Made by a program: the position numbers and the translations under genes. A DNA stretch of 64,000 bases from Chamaea fasciata. Lineage: Eukaryota > Chordata > Aves > Passeriformes > Sylviidae. The DNA is taken from positions 124,001 through 188,000 of the forward strand of contig JARCOQ010000088.1 of assembly GCA_029207755.1 (NCBI GenBank). Direction: 5' to 3'. Numbering within the stretch: position 1 is the stretch's first letter; each line of letters opens with the position of its first letter. Below the pieces are notes generated by a model. That model saw only the letters and a program-made list of their open reading frames with translations, searched no databases and was not told the DNA's origin. Below, piece by piece: positions 45,616-56,170 of the stretch.

Positions 45616-46535
45616 GTGTCCGAGACCTGCGGTGGAGGAATGGGGGTCTATAAGGGATCTATAGGGGATCTGTAGGGGATCTATAGGGGTCTGAGAGGAC
45701 CTGGAAGTCTCCTTAGAGGATTTGGTGGGGGATCTGCAGGAGATTTGGGGCGGTCTGTAGGGGCTTTAGGGCGGTCTGGGGATCCCTAAAGGGGGCTGGG
45801 CGGGTCTCGGGGCTCTATCGGGGTCTGGGGCTCTGTAGAGGGTCCAGCGGGGTCCGTAAAGGGGGTCGGGGCGTCCCTAAATGGGGTCTGGGTGTCTGTG
45901 GGGGATTTGGGGGGTCTCTGTGGCGTTTTGGGGGATTTGGGGGGTCTGTAGGGGATCTCTAGGGGTCAGCGGGAGCCTGTAGCGGGTCCGGAGAGGTCTG
46001 GGGGTGTCTGTGGGTCCCTGTGGGGGATTTGGGGGGTCTGGGGGGGTCTGGAGGTCCCCAGGGGGGTCTGAGGGGATATGTAGGGGCTCGATAGAGGGTC
46101 CGGGGGCGCCTGGGGGACCCTATAGGGGATCTGGGGTTCTCTGCATGGGATGTGAGGGGGTCTGGGGGAGTCTTGGCATCTCCATAGTGGAGTTTTGGGG
46201 CCCATAAAGGAAATTTTTGTGAATTTTTGGCTCTGTACAGCTAATTCTTGGAAATTTGGGGTCCAAATTGGGCAATTTTGGGCGCTCTACTGGGATTTTT
46301 TTTTTTGAATTTTGGGGCCTCTGTTAGGAATTTTGGAGGAATTTTGGAGGAATTTTGGGTCCAAACGCAGGAACTTGTGGAATTTCGGGTCAAAGGGTGG
46401 GAATTTTGGGTAATTTTGGGTCCTAACTTGGGAATTTGGGGAATTCTTTTTCCTAGATATCCTCTTCAAGTTCTCGGTGAGTGGCAGCACGGCACGGGCA
46501 AGTCCTGCCTGCTGCACAACTTCATTGAGAGCAAG
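45616..46535 (+). pseudogene. RAB4B: RAB4B-like exons 1 and 2
   Basis: RAB4 is a small GTPase of early and recycling endosomes. Exon 1 (45616-45631) is GTG-TCC-GAG-ACC-TGC-G and then GT; RAB4 normally has ATG first. Exon 2 (46457-46535) follows a polypyrimidine tract and TAG acceptor, and gives DILFKFSVSGS and, after a one-base deletion, GTGKSCLLHNFIESK, the P-loop segment of RAB4. GS before the P-loop favours RAB4B over RAB4A. No later exon was found within 46536-48000. The lost start codon, the frameshift in the nucleotide-binding loop and the missing downstream exons make this a pseudogene. Exon 2 lies outside the palindrome arm; only exon 1 and most of intron 1 were duplicated. Confidence 0.7.
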
Positions 46536-47960
46536 TGTAGGAATTTCTGGGAATTTTCAAGGATTTTGGCAGTTCTAGGGGGTCGTGGGATTTTTGGGAA
46601 TTTTGGAGGGATTTTTTTTCATTTTGGGGGACGTCTTGTGTATTTTGAGGGGATTTTTGAGGTATTTTTAGGACTTTTGGGGTGGTGTTTTTGCATTTTT
46701 AGAGTGTTTTCTGTTGCTGTTTGCGGGCTTTTGGGAATATGTTGGGAATTTTGAGAAATCTGAGGAGTTGGGGGATTTTTAGATAATTTTGGAGAATTTT
46801 TGGGGAGTTTGGGGGGTTTTTAAAATATTTCTGGACATTTTTAGGATTTGGATTTTTTGGTTTTTTTCTTTTATTTTCTGGGTGATTTTTGTTGGTGTTT
46901 AGGGAAATTTTTGGACTTTTTTGGGGATTTGGGAAATTCTGGGTAGTCTGGGAAATTTTGGGAATATTACTGGAATTTTTGCAGGCATTTTCTGGGTTTT
47001 TTTCTTTTTTGAGCTATTTTGAGGCTTTTTTCAGTTTGTTTTTTTCTATAGTTTTCCTTTTGTATGCAGTTTTGGGGGGATTTTTTTTTTAAATTTTTTG
47101 GGAATTCTGTGTCTCCGGGCGCTCCCCCATCCTGCGGCATTTTGGGCAATTTTCTGTCACTCTTGGGTCATTTTTGGTCACGCTTTGGGTCATTTTCAGC
47201 CGTATTTTGTAATTTCAGTGGCATTTCTAGTCAGTTTGGGGTCATTTGGGGGCCATTTTGTGGCCATGTTCTGTCACTTTTCGGGCATTTTTGGTCTCTT
47301 TAGGGGCGTTTTTGGTGCGGTTCGAGCCATTTTTTGCCGGTCTCAGTCCCGGTCTCCGGGCGGTGCCGGTCCCGGTGCCGGTCCCGGTGCCGGTCTTGGT
47401 CCCGGAGCGCTCCCGGCGCCAATCTCGTTCTCAGTCCCCGTCCCTGGGCGGTGCCAGTCTCGGGGCTGGTTCCGCTGCCGCTCTCGGTCCCAGTCTCGGT
47501 CCCAGTCCCGGAGATTTTAGGCGGGTTAAGGGTAATTTTGGGCCAAACTGGGCAGGTTTAGGGTGGATTTTCGGCCCCTTTGGATGATTTTAGGCCAAAT
47601 CTGGTGGGTTTTAGGGTGGGCTTTAGGTACATTTCATTGATTTTAAGCCAAACCAGGTCTTTTCAGGGTTGATTTTACGCCCTTTTTAGGAGTTTTAAGG
47701 GGATTTTTTGCCATTTTGTGTGGATTTAAACCAGTCGGGGCAATTTTAGACGATATTGGTTGGTTTTAGACCCCTTTAGATGATTTTATCCCCAACGGGC
47801 TGATTTTAGACCGAACCCTGTGGCTATAGGGTGGCTTTTAGTGCCCTTTGGGTGATTTTAGGCCACTTTGTGGGGATTGCAGGCCTCTTAGGGTGATTTG
47901 AGGCCAAACCTGATCCGTGTTAGGGTGGATTTTAGGCTCTTTTGGAGAAATTTAGGCGCA
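46536..47960. repeat. G/T-rich low-complexity intron-like sequence
   Basis: This is made of degenerate ggaattttggg and ttttagg units on the plus strand. It includes a minisatellite at 47330-47515 (ggtgccggtcccgg units) related to those in the arms. Reading frames here are compositional. No further RAB4 exon was seen. Confidence 0.6.
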
Positions 47961-47969
47961 TTTTGGTGA

Positions 47970-48260
47970 TTTTAAGCGAACCCGGGCGGTTTTAGGACCG
48001 CGGGTCGCCTTCGCCCCGACTCTTTCCCCTCACGATTCCCGCCCTGTCCTTGACCCCGCCCCTTTCCCGCCCCAGTTCCCGCCCTTTCCTTGGCCCCGCC
48101 CTCCCAGTCCGGAGTCAGGCACGGGGGAGGAGGAGGAGGAGGGAGGGAGGAAGAGGCGCAGCGGCGGCAGGAGCGGGAGGAGAAGACGAGGGGAGGGAGC
48201 GGCGGCTCCAGCGCTCCCTGAACTGGCGGCACCGCCGGGATCATCGCCCCCATCCCGCAG
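47970..48260 (+). promoter_or_regulatory. Second CpG island with possible noncoding exon 1
   Basis: Bases 47970-48110 repeat the promoter layout of 45325-45480 (aaccgggc/acccgggc, ttttaggaccgcg, then CCCCGCCCCTTTCCC boxes). After this the sequence differs: a ggaggagga run, then gccgccgggatcatcgccccc ending CAG at 48260 and GTGG, a possible splice donor. The downstream gene is not visible. I infer a promoter made by tandem duplication and now driving something else, or nothing. Confidence 0.4.
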
Positions 48261-50415
48261 GTGGCCGGGGAGGGGGAGCTCGCCCCAAATATCCCGGGAG
48301 GTCCCTGGGTTTGGGGTTTGTTGGGGGGATGTTTGGAGCTCGCGGGGATCCAAAGCCGAGCAGCAGATGCCCCTCGGGGGGACATCGGGCGCTCCCCGGG
48401 AGGTGTTTCTGGGGTGTCCCGGTGTCGGCAGAGCCCCGGCGGTGGCGGGGGGACACGGGTTTGGGGAGCCCGGGAGAGCCGCCGCTTCCCTGAGCGGGAG
48501 CCCAGAGAGAGGAGAGCCCAGAACCGCAAAGCGGGGACCCTGAGAGGGGGGGGACCCCTGGGATTGCCGGGACCCCGTTAGGGGCTGGAGGGGCGGGATG
48601 GCCGGGAAGGGGGTTCGGGAGTCGCGGTGCTGGAAGTGGCTGCTCCCGGTGTAAGCCCAGTCACTCCCAGTATCCGTAGGTGGGGAGACAGAAGAGGGGG
48701 GAGCTTTAAGGGTTCCTGGGACTCCCAGCAGCCCGGGGAGGGTGGGGACTGAATAGATGAGGGACCCCAATAAAAGTGTGACCCCCCAACAGCGTGGACA
48801 GGGGGGAACTAGTTTGGGCCTTGGAGCTGCAGGTGGACACAGGCAGCTGCTTCTGCTCCCTCTGTGTGTCCCCGTGTTCAGCAGTGCTGCTCCATCAGTC
48901 TGTGCCCAGCAACGGGGAAAAGCCTCAGCCCTGCAGGGCCAGCGGGAAGGGAGCTGCTCCATACAGGAACAGGGAACAAAGGAAACACATTCTTTAGGAT
49001 GTGTTTTCTGTTAAAAAAAAAAAAAAGGATGAAAAAAAAAGAGAAAAGAGAAAACCGGAAAAAATACAAAAGATAAAAACTGCCCCAAAACCGTGTAGTT
49101 AAAAGTCTTCCATAAGTGTGGATTAAAAAGATGTAAGTGATGTTTTGAAATGAGAACTCAGTTGCTTTGTAAATGTGCTCATGGCAAGGATTCATCAGCT
49201 GCATTCTTTTGCAGATGTTGGAATTATTTCCTAATATGAAGTAAATTTAAACTTAAAGCAATAGGAAATTGAAAGATGGATTGTGCACAACTGCATCTTG
49301 AGTGTAAAAATTTGGCAGTTTGAAACTTGGAGCAAAAGTGTTGCAAATGAAAGTTTTAAATCCCAATGGATTGTGTGACAGCAGTTTTTCCTATACTATG
49401 TGTTGCAGCCCAAGGATTTCATCAGTGGGGTGGTGGGTGCTTTTAGCTTTGTCCTGTGCCACTCTGGGATGTCATGAAACAGGACTTCACCTGCCACCAG
49501 CCCGCGTTTCCCTCTGCCACCCCAGCTCCGTGGACCTTGTGTCCCCCAAAGCAGACACAAAGTTTTCCTGCTGCTCTCCCTTTGCACAAATCCACAGAGA
49601 GCTGGGATTGTTCCAAGTCTTGTCTCTCCATTGTGCCACATTCCTAAAGAACCAGCAGCCCATCCCGATGAATACAGCGAGTTACACTGATGGTTGTCAG
49701 CTCCATTTCCTGCCTAGAAATCCTGAAACTGCTTCTAAATGCTGCTCTCCTCAGCTCTTAGACACCTACTCACACAAAGCTGGGAAAAAATCCCCTGGCT
49801 TCCAGCTTGCAAGTGAGCCAAAGTTAGAGCTCTGTGGAAAATCTCTATCCATCCCTATCCTTTTAATACATCTGTATGTGGGGTGTGCATGGATGTGTCT
49901 TGTATAGAAAGGAAGGAGTGCACAAGCACCATGCCTGACACTTTCCCTCTCTGTGTTCATTCCATACCCATAGGTACAAAGACATAATGGAAACCCTGGC
50001 GCAGACAGAGCCTTCTGTGCATGGATACAGAGACATCCAAGAGCCCCTTGGTCATCCTGCTGGAAGGACGACAAAAAGGGAGTGGGAACTCAGCAGTGAG
50101 GAGAGCTGAGGGCTGGAGAGCAGCTCTGAATGACACTAAAATGTCTCTGGGCCACTGAGACATTGCTACTCTTCAGCCAGTGCCAGTCCCTAAGCCTGGG
50201 ACTCAGTCTTCCTCATGCTGAGGGGCACCAAGAAAGGCAACAGTGTGATGGAGACTGGCATGGGCTGGGAACTCACTGGGGAAAAATAGAGAGCACTGTG
50301 AAGGAAAAGGCAGGTGGAGGACAGAACTGTTCAGAGAAGAGCTGAGCTACAGCTTGAGCAAGCTTAAAAATGTCATTTGGGGCCATCCCAGATTGATTTC
50401 ATTTCAGAAGGTATT
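48261..50415. other. Stretch without a recognised gene
   Basis: GC-rich up to about 48750, then ordinary mixed sequence with an A-rich tract at 49012-49078. No exon, repeat copy or RNA gene could be supported. It may be intron. Confidence 0.35.
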
Positions 50416-50422
50416 GAAGAAG

Positions 50423-51735
50423 TTTATTTTTTGGGCGGTATCATGTTTTCTCTTGGAGATGTACACTCTGCAAACTTGAGCCGCATTGCCAAAATGCTCA
50501 AGGCAAGTCTCTGCTGCAGGGCACACCGTTTCTTCTTTGGCTGATCCCGGCCCGGTGCTGAGCCCAGCAGAGCCCTGGCAGAGCCCAGAGCAGCCTCAGC
50601 ACCCGCAGAGCCCGGCTGCAAGGACAGAAACCAGAAACCGCCCGTCAGCTGAAGGCTCCTGTGCCCTTGTCCCAGCCGCCCGCGGTGCCCAGGCCACGCT
50701 GGCCGTGCTCAGGGCTGGGCCCAAAGCTGCCCATCATTGCTGGCAGGACGTGTGCCCAGCCTGCAGCCAGCCACGGTGCATCCAGCCCTCAGCAGCTGCC
50801 CAGAGCAAGATGCTCCTGTGCTGGCTGCCATCTCCCAAAAGCTCTTACCCCACCCGTGCCAAGAAGACGGGGACCCACCTCACGCCATCCGCCGCTGGAA
50901 GAAAAGCTGCTCCCAAACCACGTCCTCAGCCTTCTCCAAGGGCGCGGCCCATCCACGCCACAGATGGTCCCAAGCACTTCCCAATCCAGACTGGACACCA
51001 CCTAGAACACTTCCTTTAGAAAAACAAACAACAAATTAACAGACAAAAAGGGGAAACAAGGGAAAAGTTAAAAGATGTGATCTCTGTCAGGGGCTTGAGG
51101 AAGGGCCAATTCCGACATGCTTGGGAAAAACCCACCTACCAGTGAGGGAAGCCCGTGCTTTCACTCTTCCCCCCTGCACTGCCCCCCAAAATAATGGTGA
51201 TCCTAAAGCAAACAAGGGCAGTGGAGCAGCCCAAGCCCTTCCTTGCCTGCCAAGCAAAGCAGCCCATGGACAGGCTCTGGAGTCCCACCTCTGCTCCCAC
51301 CTTGGGGGTTTGTTTGTGTCGGGCTGGCTGCCCCAGCCCCAGCCCAGGGCACGGTGGGTGGTGGGGGCTGTTGGCAGGGCCAGGAGCCAACTCCCATTTT
51401 GTAACCACCCCAGCCTGTGCCCCCAGCCCTGCCAAAAAGCAGCTTGGCAGCCCACTGAACAATCAGTTGGACCTGCCCCAGCAAAGGGAGGAACCTGTGG
51501 TTCCTGGACAGGCCGTGCAATGCCCAAATCTGGGAGCATCCCCCTGTGCGTGGACTCATCTGCAAATTGGCTGTGGAGCCTGGCTTTGAAGAAGATGCCA
51601 GAATCGAAGTCAATCATCTTCACCTTTGTGGTGGCCAGGTCCCAGAAGAGGTTTTCATCCTTGATGCTGTCCTCGCTGTCTCCAGCAGCAGCAGCCCCAC
51701 ATTGTCCAGCTTCTCCAGGGGCTCCTTCTCGTTCC
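50423..51735 (-). pseudogene. PIM1-like kinase pseudogene, tandem to the intact gene
   Basis: On the minus strand a fused exon (51735-51560) begins after a cag acceptor with NEKEPLEKLDNVGLLL, the start of PIM exon 2. It then passes directly to KDENLFWDLATTKVKMIDF, the catalytic loop of exon 4. The glycine loop, the lysine, helix C and the hinge are therefore deleted. DFG has become DFD, and the donor after HSQFA is AT instead of GT. A degraded exon 5 remains at about 51005-50880 (PLEKAEDVVWEQLFFQRRMA) and a possible exon 6 at about 50620-50500. AATAAA lies at 50428-50423. The intron before exon 5 resembles intron 4 of the intact gene at 52545-53180, so the two are tandem duplicates. Confidence 0.65.
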
Positions 51736-52010
51736 CTGGGGGTGAGACCAGGCTCTCAGGGCTCTGCCCAGGGCCCCAGCTGTCAGTGAACCAGGACAAG
51801 CAAAACCAGCCTGGATGGCAGCCACCAGTGCTGGGCAGAGCAGCTCGGCTCCAGCACGAGGGCTGCCTGTGCCCATCCCATGAGCCCTGCGCAGTGACAC
51901 AGGCAGGACAAAAAGTCTGGGTTGCTCTGCTTCTGATCGCCAAGGCATGTGTGCAGCTGGAACTTACCAGGGCCCTGCATCAAAGTGTGCCTGTGGCTCT
52001 CTCCCTTCTT

Positions 52011-54347
52011 CTAGGGCAGATGAGTATCCTGCATCCAAGGATCACAGAACAGGTCTTCTAATGAGGGCCTGTCCAAGGAGTGCACTGATAAACACCACCT
52101 GATCAGATCTTGGCAATCTGGGGAGAGAAACCAGAAGCCGCCAGTCAGTTGGAGAAAGCTCCTGTCCCACTATTCCCATGCCCAGGCCATGCTGCATGTG
52201 CTCAGAGCTGGGCCTAAACTTTCCCACCCATTCCCTGTTTTGGAGGAGATCAGGAGAGCAGGACATGTGCCACCTCCTCAGCAGCTGCCAGAGCAGGATG
52301 CTCACAAGCCAACTGCTGTTTCCCAGCACCGGTATTCCCCCCGTGCCCAGAGATGAGCATCCACCTTGAGAGAGCCGTTGTGGCAGGGAGAGCTGATGGC
52401 CCCAGCTGATCTTCTGACCCCTCCTGAAAGGGTGTCTTCCACAGACCATCTGGTGCAGCAGGATGCCCAGGGACCAGATGGTAGCTGGCTCGCCATAGTA
52501 CCAGCCACAGTGGGTCCATTCCGGGGGGCTGTAGGATGGTGTTCCTATGGAATACAGATGGAGTTCATCAGGGGGATGCTGCTGCTCCCAGAGCCTGGCC
52601 CCAGCATCCCTGGGCATGCGGGGGCTGCACCAGTGGCACGTGGGGTGACCTGCTGCTCTCTCACCAGCACCAGTGACTTGTTTACAAACTCAGGGTTGGA
52701 AAAAAAGCTACTAGTGTCGGAAGGGGGCAGCGGAAGCCGTGGCAAGGCCTGGCCATGACATCCAAAGGAAAAACCCACTCGGCGCCGGGGAAAAACCATG
52801 CCCTCATCCTCCCTGCCTGCACTGCCCCAAAAAACATTATGAAGCCAGGGCAAATAAGGCAGGCAGAGCAGCCCAAGCCCATTCTTGCCTGCACACCAAA
52901 CTGGCTGCTGCACTGCTTCTAGCCCCCGCTTCTCTGCTACTCTCACCCACAGGTGTTTTTGTCGAGCTGCCTGCCCCAACCCCAGCGCCAGTCCTGGGCA
53001 GAGTGGCTGGCAAAGGCTGCCAGCAGGGCTGGAAGCTGGCCCCTCACACACCCCTGCTCAAAAGCCACCTGGCTGAAGACTCAGTGCCGTGTCTGGCAGC
53101 AAAAGGGAGAGTCCCTGCTGCCACACCCAGGCTGGGCCATGAGATGCTGGGACCGGGAGCACAGTCCTGCGTGGGCTCACCTGCAAATTGAGTGTATGCT
53201 GTCTTTTGCAGGTAGGTGCCACAGCCAAAGTCAATCAATTTGGCCTGCCCGGTAGCCAGGTCAACCAAGATGTTCTGGGGTTTGATGTCCCTGTGCAGGA
53301 CCCCGCAGCTGGTGCAGTGCCGCACAGCTTCCAGGACCTGGCGGAACAGCTCCCGCGCCACCTCCTCGGACAGGAACCTCCGTGCCCGAATGAAATGCTG
53401 GAGGTCCTGACACCGCTCCGGGCGCTCCAGCACCATCACGATGTCGTTGGAGAGCTCCACCCACTCCAGCAGCTGGACCACACCAGGGAAGCCAGTGGAG
53501 ACCCTGTCCAGCAGCACGATCTCCAGCGGTGCGCTGGTGCCGTTGGGCTGTGGGAGGACCACGATGCCGTCAGTGGGGCTGAGGCCCTGCCAGGGGTGGG
53601 GAAGCGCTCACCCTGCCCGGGATGTTCTGCACCCTCCAGTGGCCGCACGCCCGCTCTCCCTCGAGGCGTCCTGGCGGATTCCACCCTGCCGGGCCTCGGC
53701 TCGTCCCCGCCCGGCACGCCCCGGCTTCTCCCGCTGGCCCCCGCTCACTCACCAGCTCTCCCCAGTGCTGGACACGGTTCCGTGGCACCCTTTTGATGGC
53801 CACCTGCAAGGCAAGGGGAGCAGCGGGCTGAGCTCACCGCCCGCCCTGCCCAGCCCCATCCTCTTCCTCCTCCTCCGCCCTTCTCCTCCTCCTCCTGCAC
53901 CCCCTCCTCCTGCGCCCGCCGCTCACCGGGGCGCCATCCGAAAGCCGCGTCGCCGCGAAGACAGTTCCGAAGCCGCCGCGCCCCAGCAGCGAACCCAGCC
54001 GGTACAGCTCCTGGAGGCCCTGCTGCGCCTTCCCTGCCGGAGAGACGCGGCTGTCAGCGCTCGGCCTGGGGCCAGGAACGGCCCCTGAGCGCCCCTCAAC
54101 CACCCCAGGCCGGGCATCCCCAGGCGTTCGCTCCTGGGAAGGCGACACTGGCGGCTCGGGGCCGGCGGCCGCGCCGGCCAGCGGCGGAGCTCGGGCCGGG
54201 GAAGGCGCAGCGCAGGCGGCGGGAGCGGCCGCGCCGCGTGTGTCCGCGGGGCCCGGGAGGGGCCGGGGCCGGGCTCGGAACAGGCGGAGGCAAAGCGCGG
54301 CGATACTGTCCCTGGCCCAGGCACCGATCCCCGCCCAGCACCGCCAT
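52011..54347 (-). CDS. PIM1-like: PIM1-like serine/threonine kinase, complete six-exon gene
   Basis: PIM kinases are constitutively active cytosolic and nuclear kinases that promote survival and growth. The exons are 54347-54104, 54033-53927, 53803-53753, 53547-53181, 52544-52365 and 52117-52011. All introns are GT-AG, and the phases join into one frame of 351 codons ending in TAG. Exons 2-6 match the PIM exon layout. Motifs are [10 protein letters not shown] (residues 98-107), VAIK (Lys121), a helix-C-type PLEIVLL (Glu143), the PIM-type hinge ERPE (175-178), HRDIKPQN (219-226), DFG (Asp240), SPPEW, and a C-lobe ending QDTHLP. The N-terminal 82 residues are Arg/Pro/Ala-rich and unlike PIM1. 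The ATG at 54347 is the one in that frame giving correct phase into exon 2; a longer N-terminus cannot be ruled out. HRDIKPQN replaces the usual PIM HRDIKDEN. PIM1-like kinases are known to be amplified in zebra finch. Confidence 0.8.
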
Positions 54348-54824
54348 CGCCAGGACAGCCAGAGGCGGGCGGAGGCGAGAGCGCGGTGGGAGGCCCGGGG
54401 GCGGGGACGGGGCAGCCCCGCCCGGGGCCGGGGGCGGGCCGGGGGCATGGCCCGGCCCTGCAGGGGAGAGGGACACTGGGAGAGGAGGGGGACACCGGGA
54501 CAGGGAGACTGGGCGCGGGTGTGGGACTGCAGGAGAGGGAGAGGAGAAGCAGGAGGGAGTCGCAAGAGGAGCTTTTTTTTTTTTTTTTGCTGCTGCTGCT
54601 GCTGCTGCCGCTGCTGCCGCTGCTGCCGCTGCTGCCGCTGCTGCCGCTGCTGCCGCTGCTGCCGCTGCAACTGAAGCCCCGGGGCCGTTTTTCCCCGGGT
54701 CCGTTTGTCCGTTGCCCGCTCAGCCCCACGCCGAGCCCCGCGCGGCCCGGGGGCAGCCCCTGAGCCTTCCAAACACGGGAACTTTGCCCCGTTGAGCCAA
54801 GACCCAGAGCCTTGACTCCTGCAC
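54348..54824 (-). promoter_or_regulatory. GC-rich upstream region of the PIM1-like gene
   Basis: This CpG-rich sequence lies directly 5' of the chosen start on the minus strand, and includes the triplet array at 54573-54667. No TATA box was seen. It probably includes promoter and 5' UTR. Confidence 0.4.
54573..54667 (+). repeat. T16 followed by a (GCT)n / (GCCGCTGCT)n array
   Basis: Sixteen T (54573-54588) are followed by about six GCT, then about seven copies of GCCGCTGCT. On the minus (gene) strand this is (AGCAGCGGC)n (CAG)n A16. It lies upstream of the kinase start, so it is probably in the 5' UTR or promoter. Confidence 0.85.
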
Positions 54825-55250
54825 TGTGGCAGAGCAATCCCCTTGGCTGCTGCTGTGCATTGTCCCTGCTGAGGGTCACACACTGTCAGAGAACATTCCT
54901 TGAATGCAGAATTCGTACCTGGCCCAAGCACTGCACTTGCGTCTCCAGCATTGCTTTCCAAGAAAAACGGGGGTAGGCAAATTGTGTGTAGCTCATGGTA
55001 TTTTACAGCGTCTAAAACTTGCCAAGTCATGGATCTTAGAGGTGAGATCCATTTGTAGTTAATGGAATGGAGAAGTAGTGCAAAATGGAAAAAGGGAGCA
55101 TAGAAATAAATAGAGAAAACCATCTTGGATTGGTTCTTTCCATTTTTGTTTCATTTTTTAAAAGCTGTTTCAGCTTTCCCAGAATCTTCTCCACAGTCCT
55201 GTCTGCTCTTTCCAAGAACCCTTCCTGGAGAACGAGCTGCAGCTTCTGTC
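54825..55250 (+). repeat. Dispersed repeat, paired with 745-1250
   Basis: This aligns with 745-1250 in the same orientation, with scattered substitutions and small indels. It lies just upstream of the PIM1-like gene on the opposite strand sense. Confidence 0.55.
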
Positions 55251-55384
55251 ACTAAATGTCCTACCAACGGCAGCAAGTTTGTGAAGGAAAATAAAAAATG
55301 GTTTTACAAATATATTAACGGCAAAAGGAAGGCTAAAAACCGACCTTTGTTCTCTGCTGGATGTGGGAGGGAACTTAGGAACTG

Positions 55385-56170
55385 CAGATGAGGCGATGGC
55401 AGAAGTGCTTAACGCCTTCTTTGCCTCAGTCTTTAGTGGGAATATGGCTTGTCCTCAGGACAGCTGCCCTCCTGGGCTGGTAGATGGTGTCAGGGAATAG
55501 AATGGTGCCCCTGTTATCCAGGAGGAGGCAGCCAGAGAACTGCTGAGCCAAATCGATGTTCACAGATCTGTGGGCCCAAGTGGGATCCACCACAGGGTGA
55601 TGAGGGAGCTGGCAGATGAGCTTGTGAAGCCGCTCTCCATCATTTACCAACAGTCCTGGCTCACTGGTGAGGATCCGGAGGACCGGAAACTGGCCAGTGT
55701 GACAGCCATTCACAAAAAGGGTGGGAAGGAGGAACTGGTAAATAGAGGCCAGTTAGCCTGACCTCAGTACCCGGTAAGGTCACGGAGCAGTTTATATTGA
55801 GTGTCATCATGCAGCACCTACAGGACGGCCCGGGTATCAGAGCCAGCCAGCACGGGTTTAGGAGGGGCAGGTGTTGTTTGACCAACCTGCCTCTTCTATG
55901 AACAGGTGACCTGCGTGGTGGATGTGGGACAGGCTTTGGATGTTGTCTGTTTGGACTTCAGCAAGGCCTTTGACACTGTCTCCCACAGCACACTCCTGGG
56001 AAAGCTGGCGGCCCACGGCTTGGACAGGAGCACTCTTTGCTGGGGAGGCAAAGGCAGAGGGTGGTGGGGAATGGCGCCGCATCCAGCTGGCAGCCGGTCA
56101 CCAGTGGTGTTCCTCAGGGGTCTGTTCCTCGGGGCTCCTGGACTCAGCCCCAAATCCACCGGATAAAAAA
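55385..56170 (+). mobile_element. CR1 LINE fragment with RT domain, decayed
   Basis: The reverse-transcriptase segment includes GPSGIHHRVMRELADEL, then KLASVTAIHKKGGKEE with a stop after RGQLA, and a later frame with VCLDFSKAFDTVSHSTLLGK (RT motif A region). These are conserved CR1 blocks of avian genomes. Stops and at least one frame change, plus missing 5' and 3' parts, make it a dead fragment. CR1 copies by target-primed reverse transcription, and 5' truncation is the rule. Confidence 0.8.

Larger units (their letters stand above)
29865..46292 (-). repeat. Right arm of the 16.4 kb palindrome
   Basis: This is the inverted copy of 6641-23092. Private changes include an 11 bp deletion in the olfactory receptor (about 31635) and loss of three bases near 31161. 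The outer end is continuous with the RAB4B-like intron that leads to exon 2 at 46457, so this arm appears to sit in the original context of that segment. Confidence 0.95.

Noticed and set aside
6641..46292. Palindrome as a pure assembly fold-back
   Set aside because: The arms differ by at least three indels and several substitutions, the spacer is unique, and the right arm continues into exon 2 while the left does not. Not formally excluded without reads.
50405..50495. Plus-strand protein-like stretch after a good acceptor (GIEEVYFLGGIMFSLGD)
   Set aside because: It is antisense to the tail and AATAAA of the PIM-like pseudogene and matches no family I know.
54104..54448. Alternative upstream ATG (54448) for the PIM1-like gene
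   Set aside because: With the same donor it leaves exon 1 in the wrong phase for exon 2; the ATG at 54347 gives a continuous frame.
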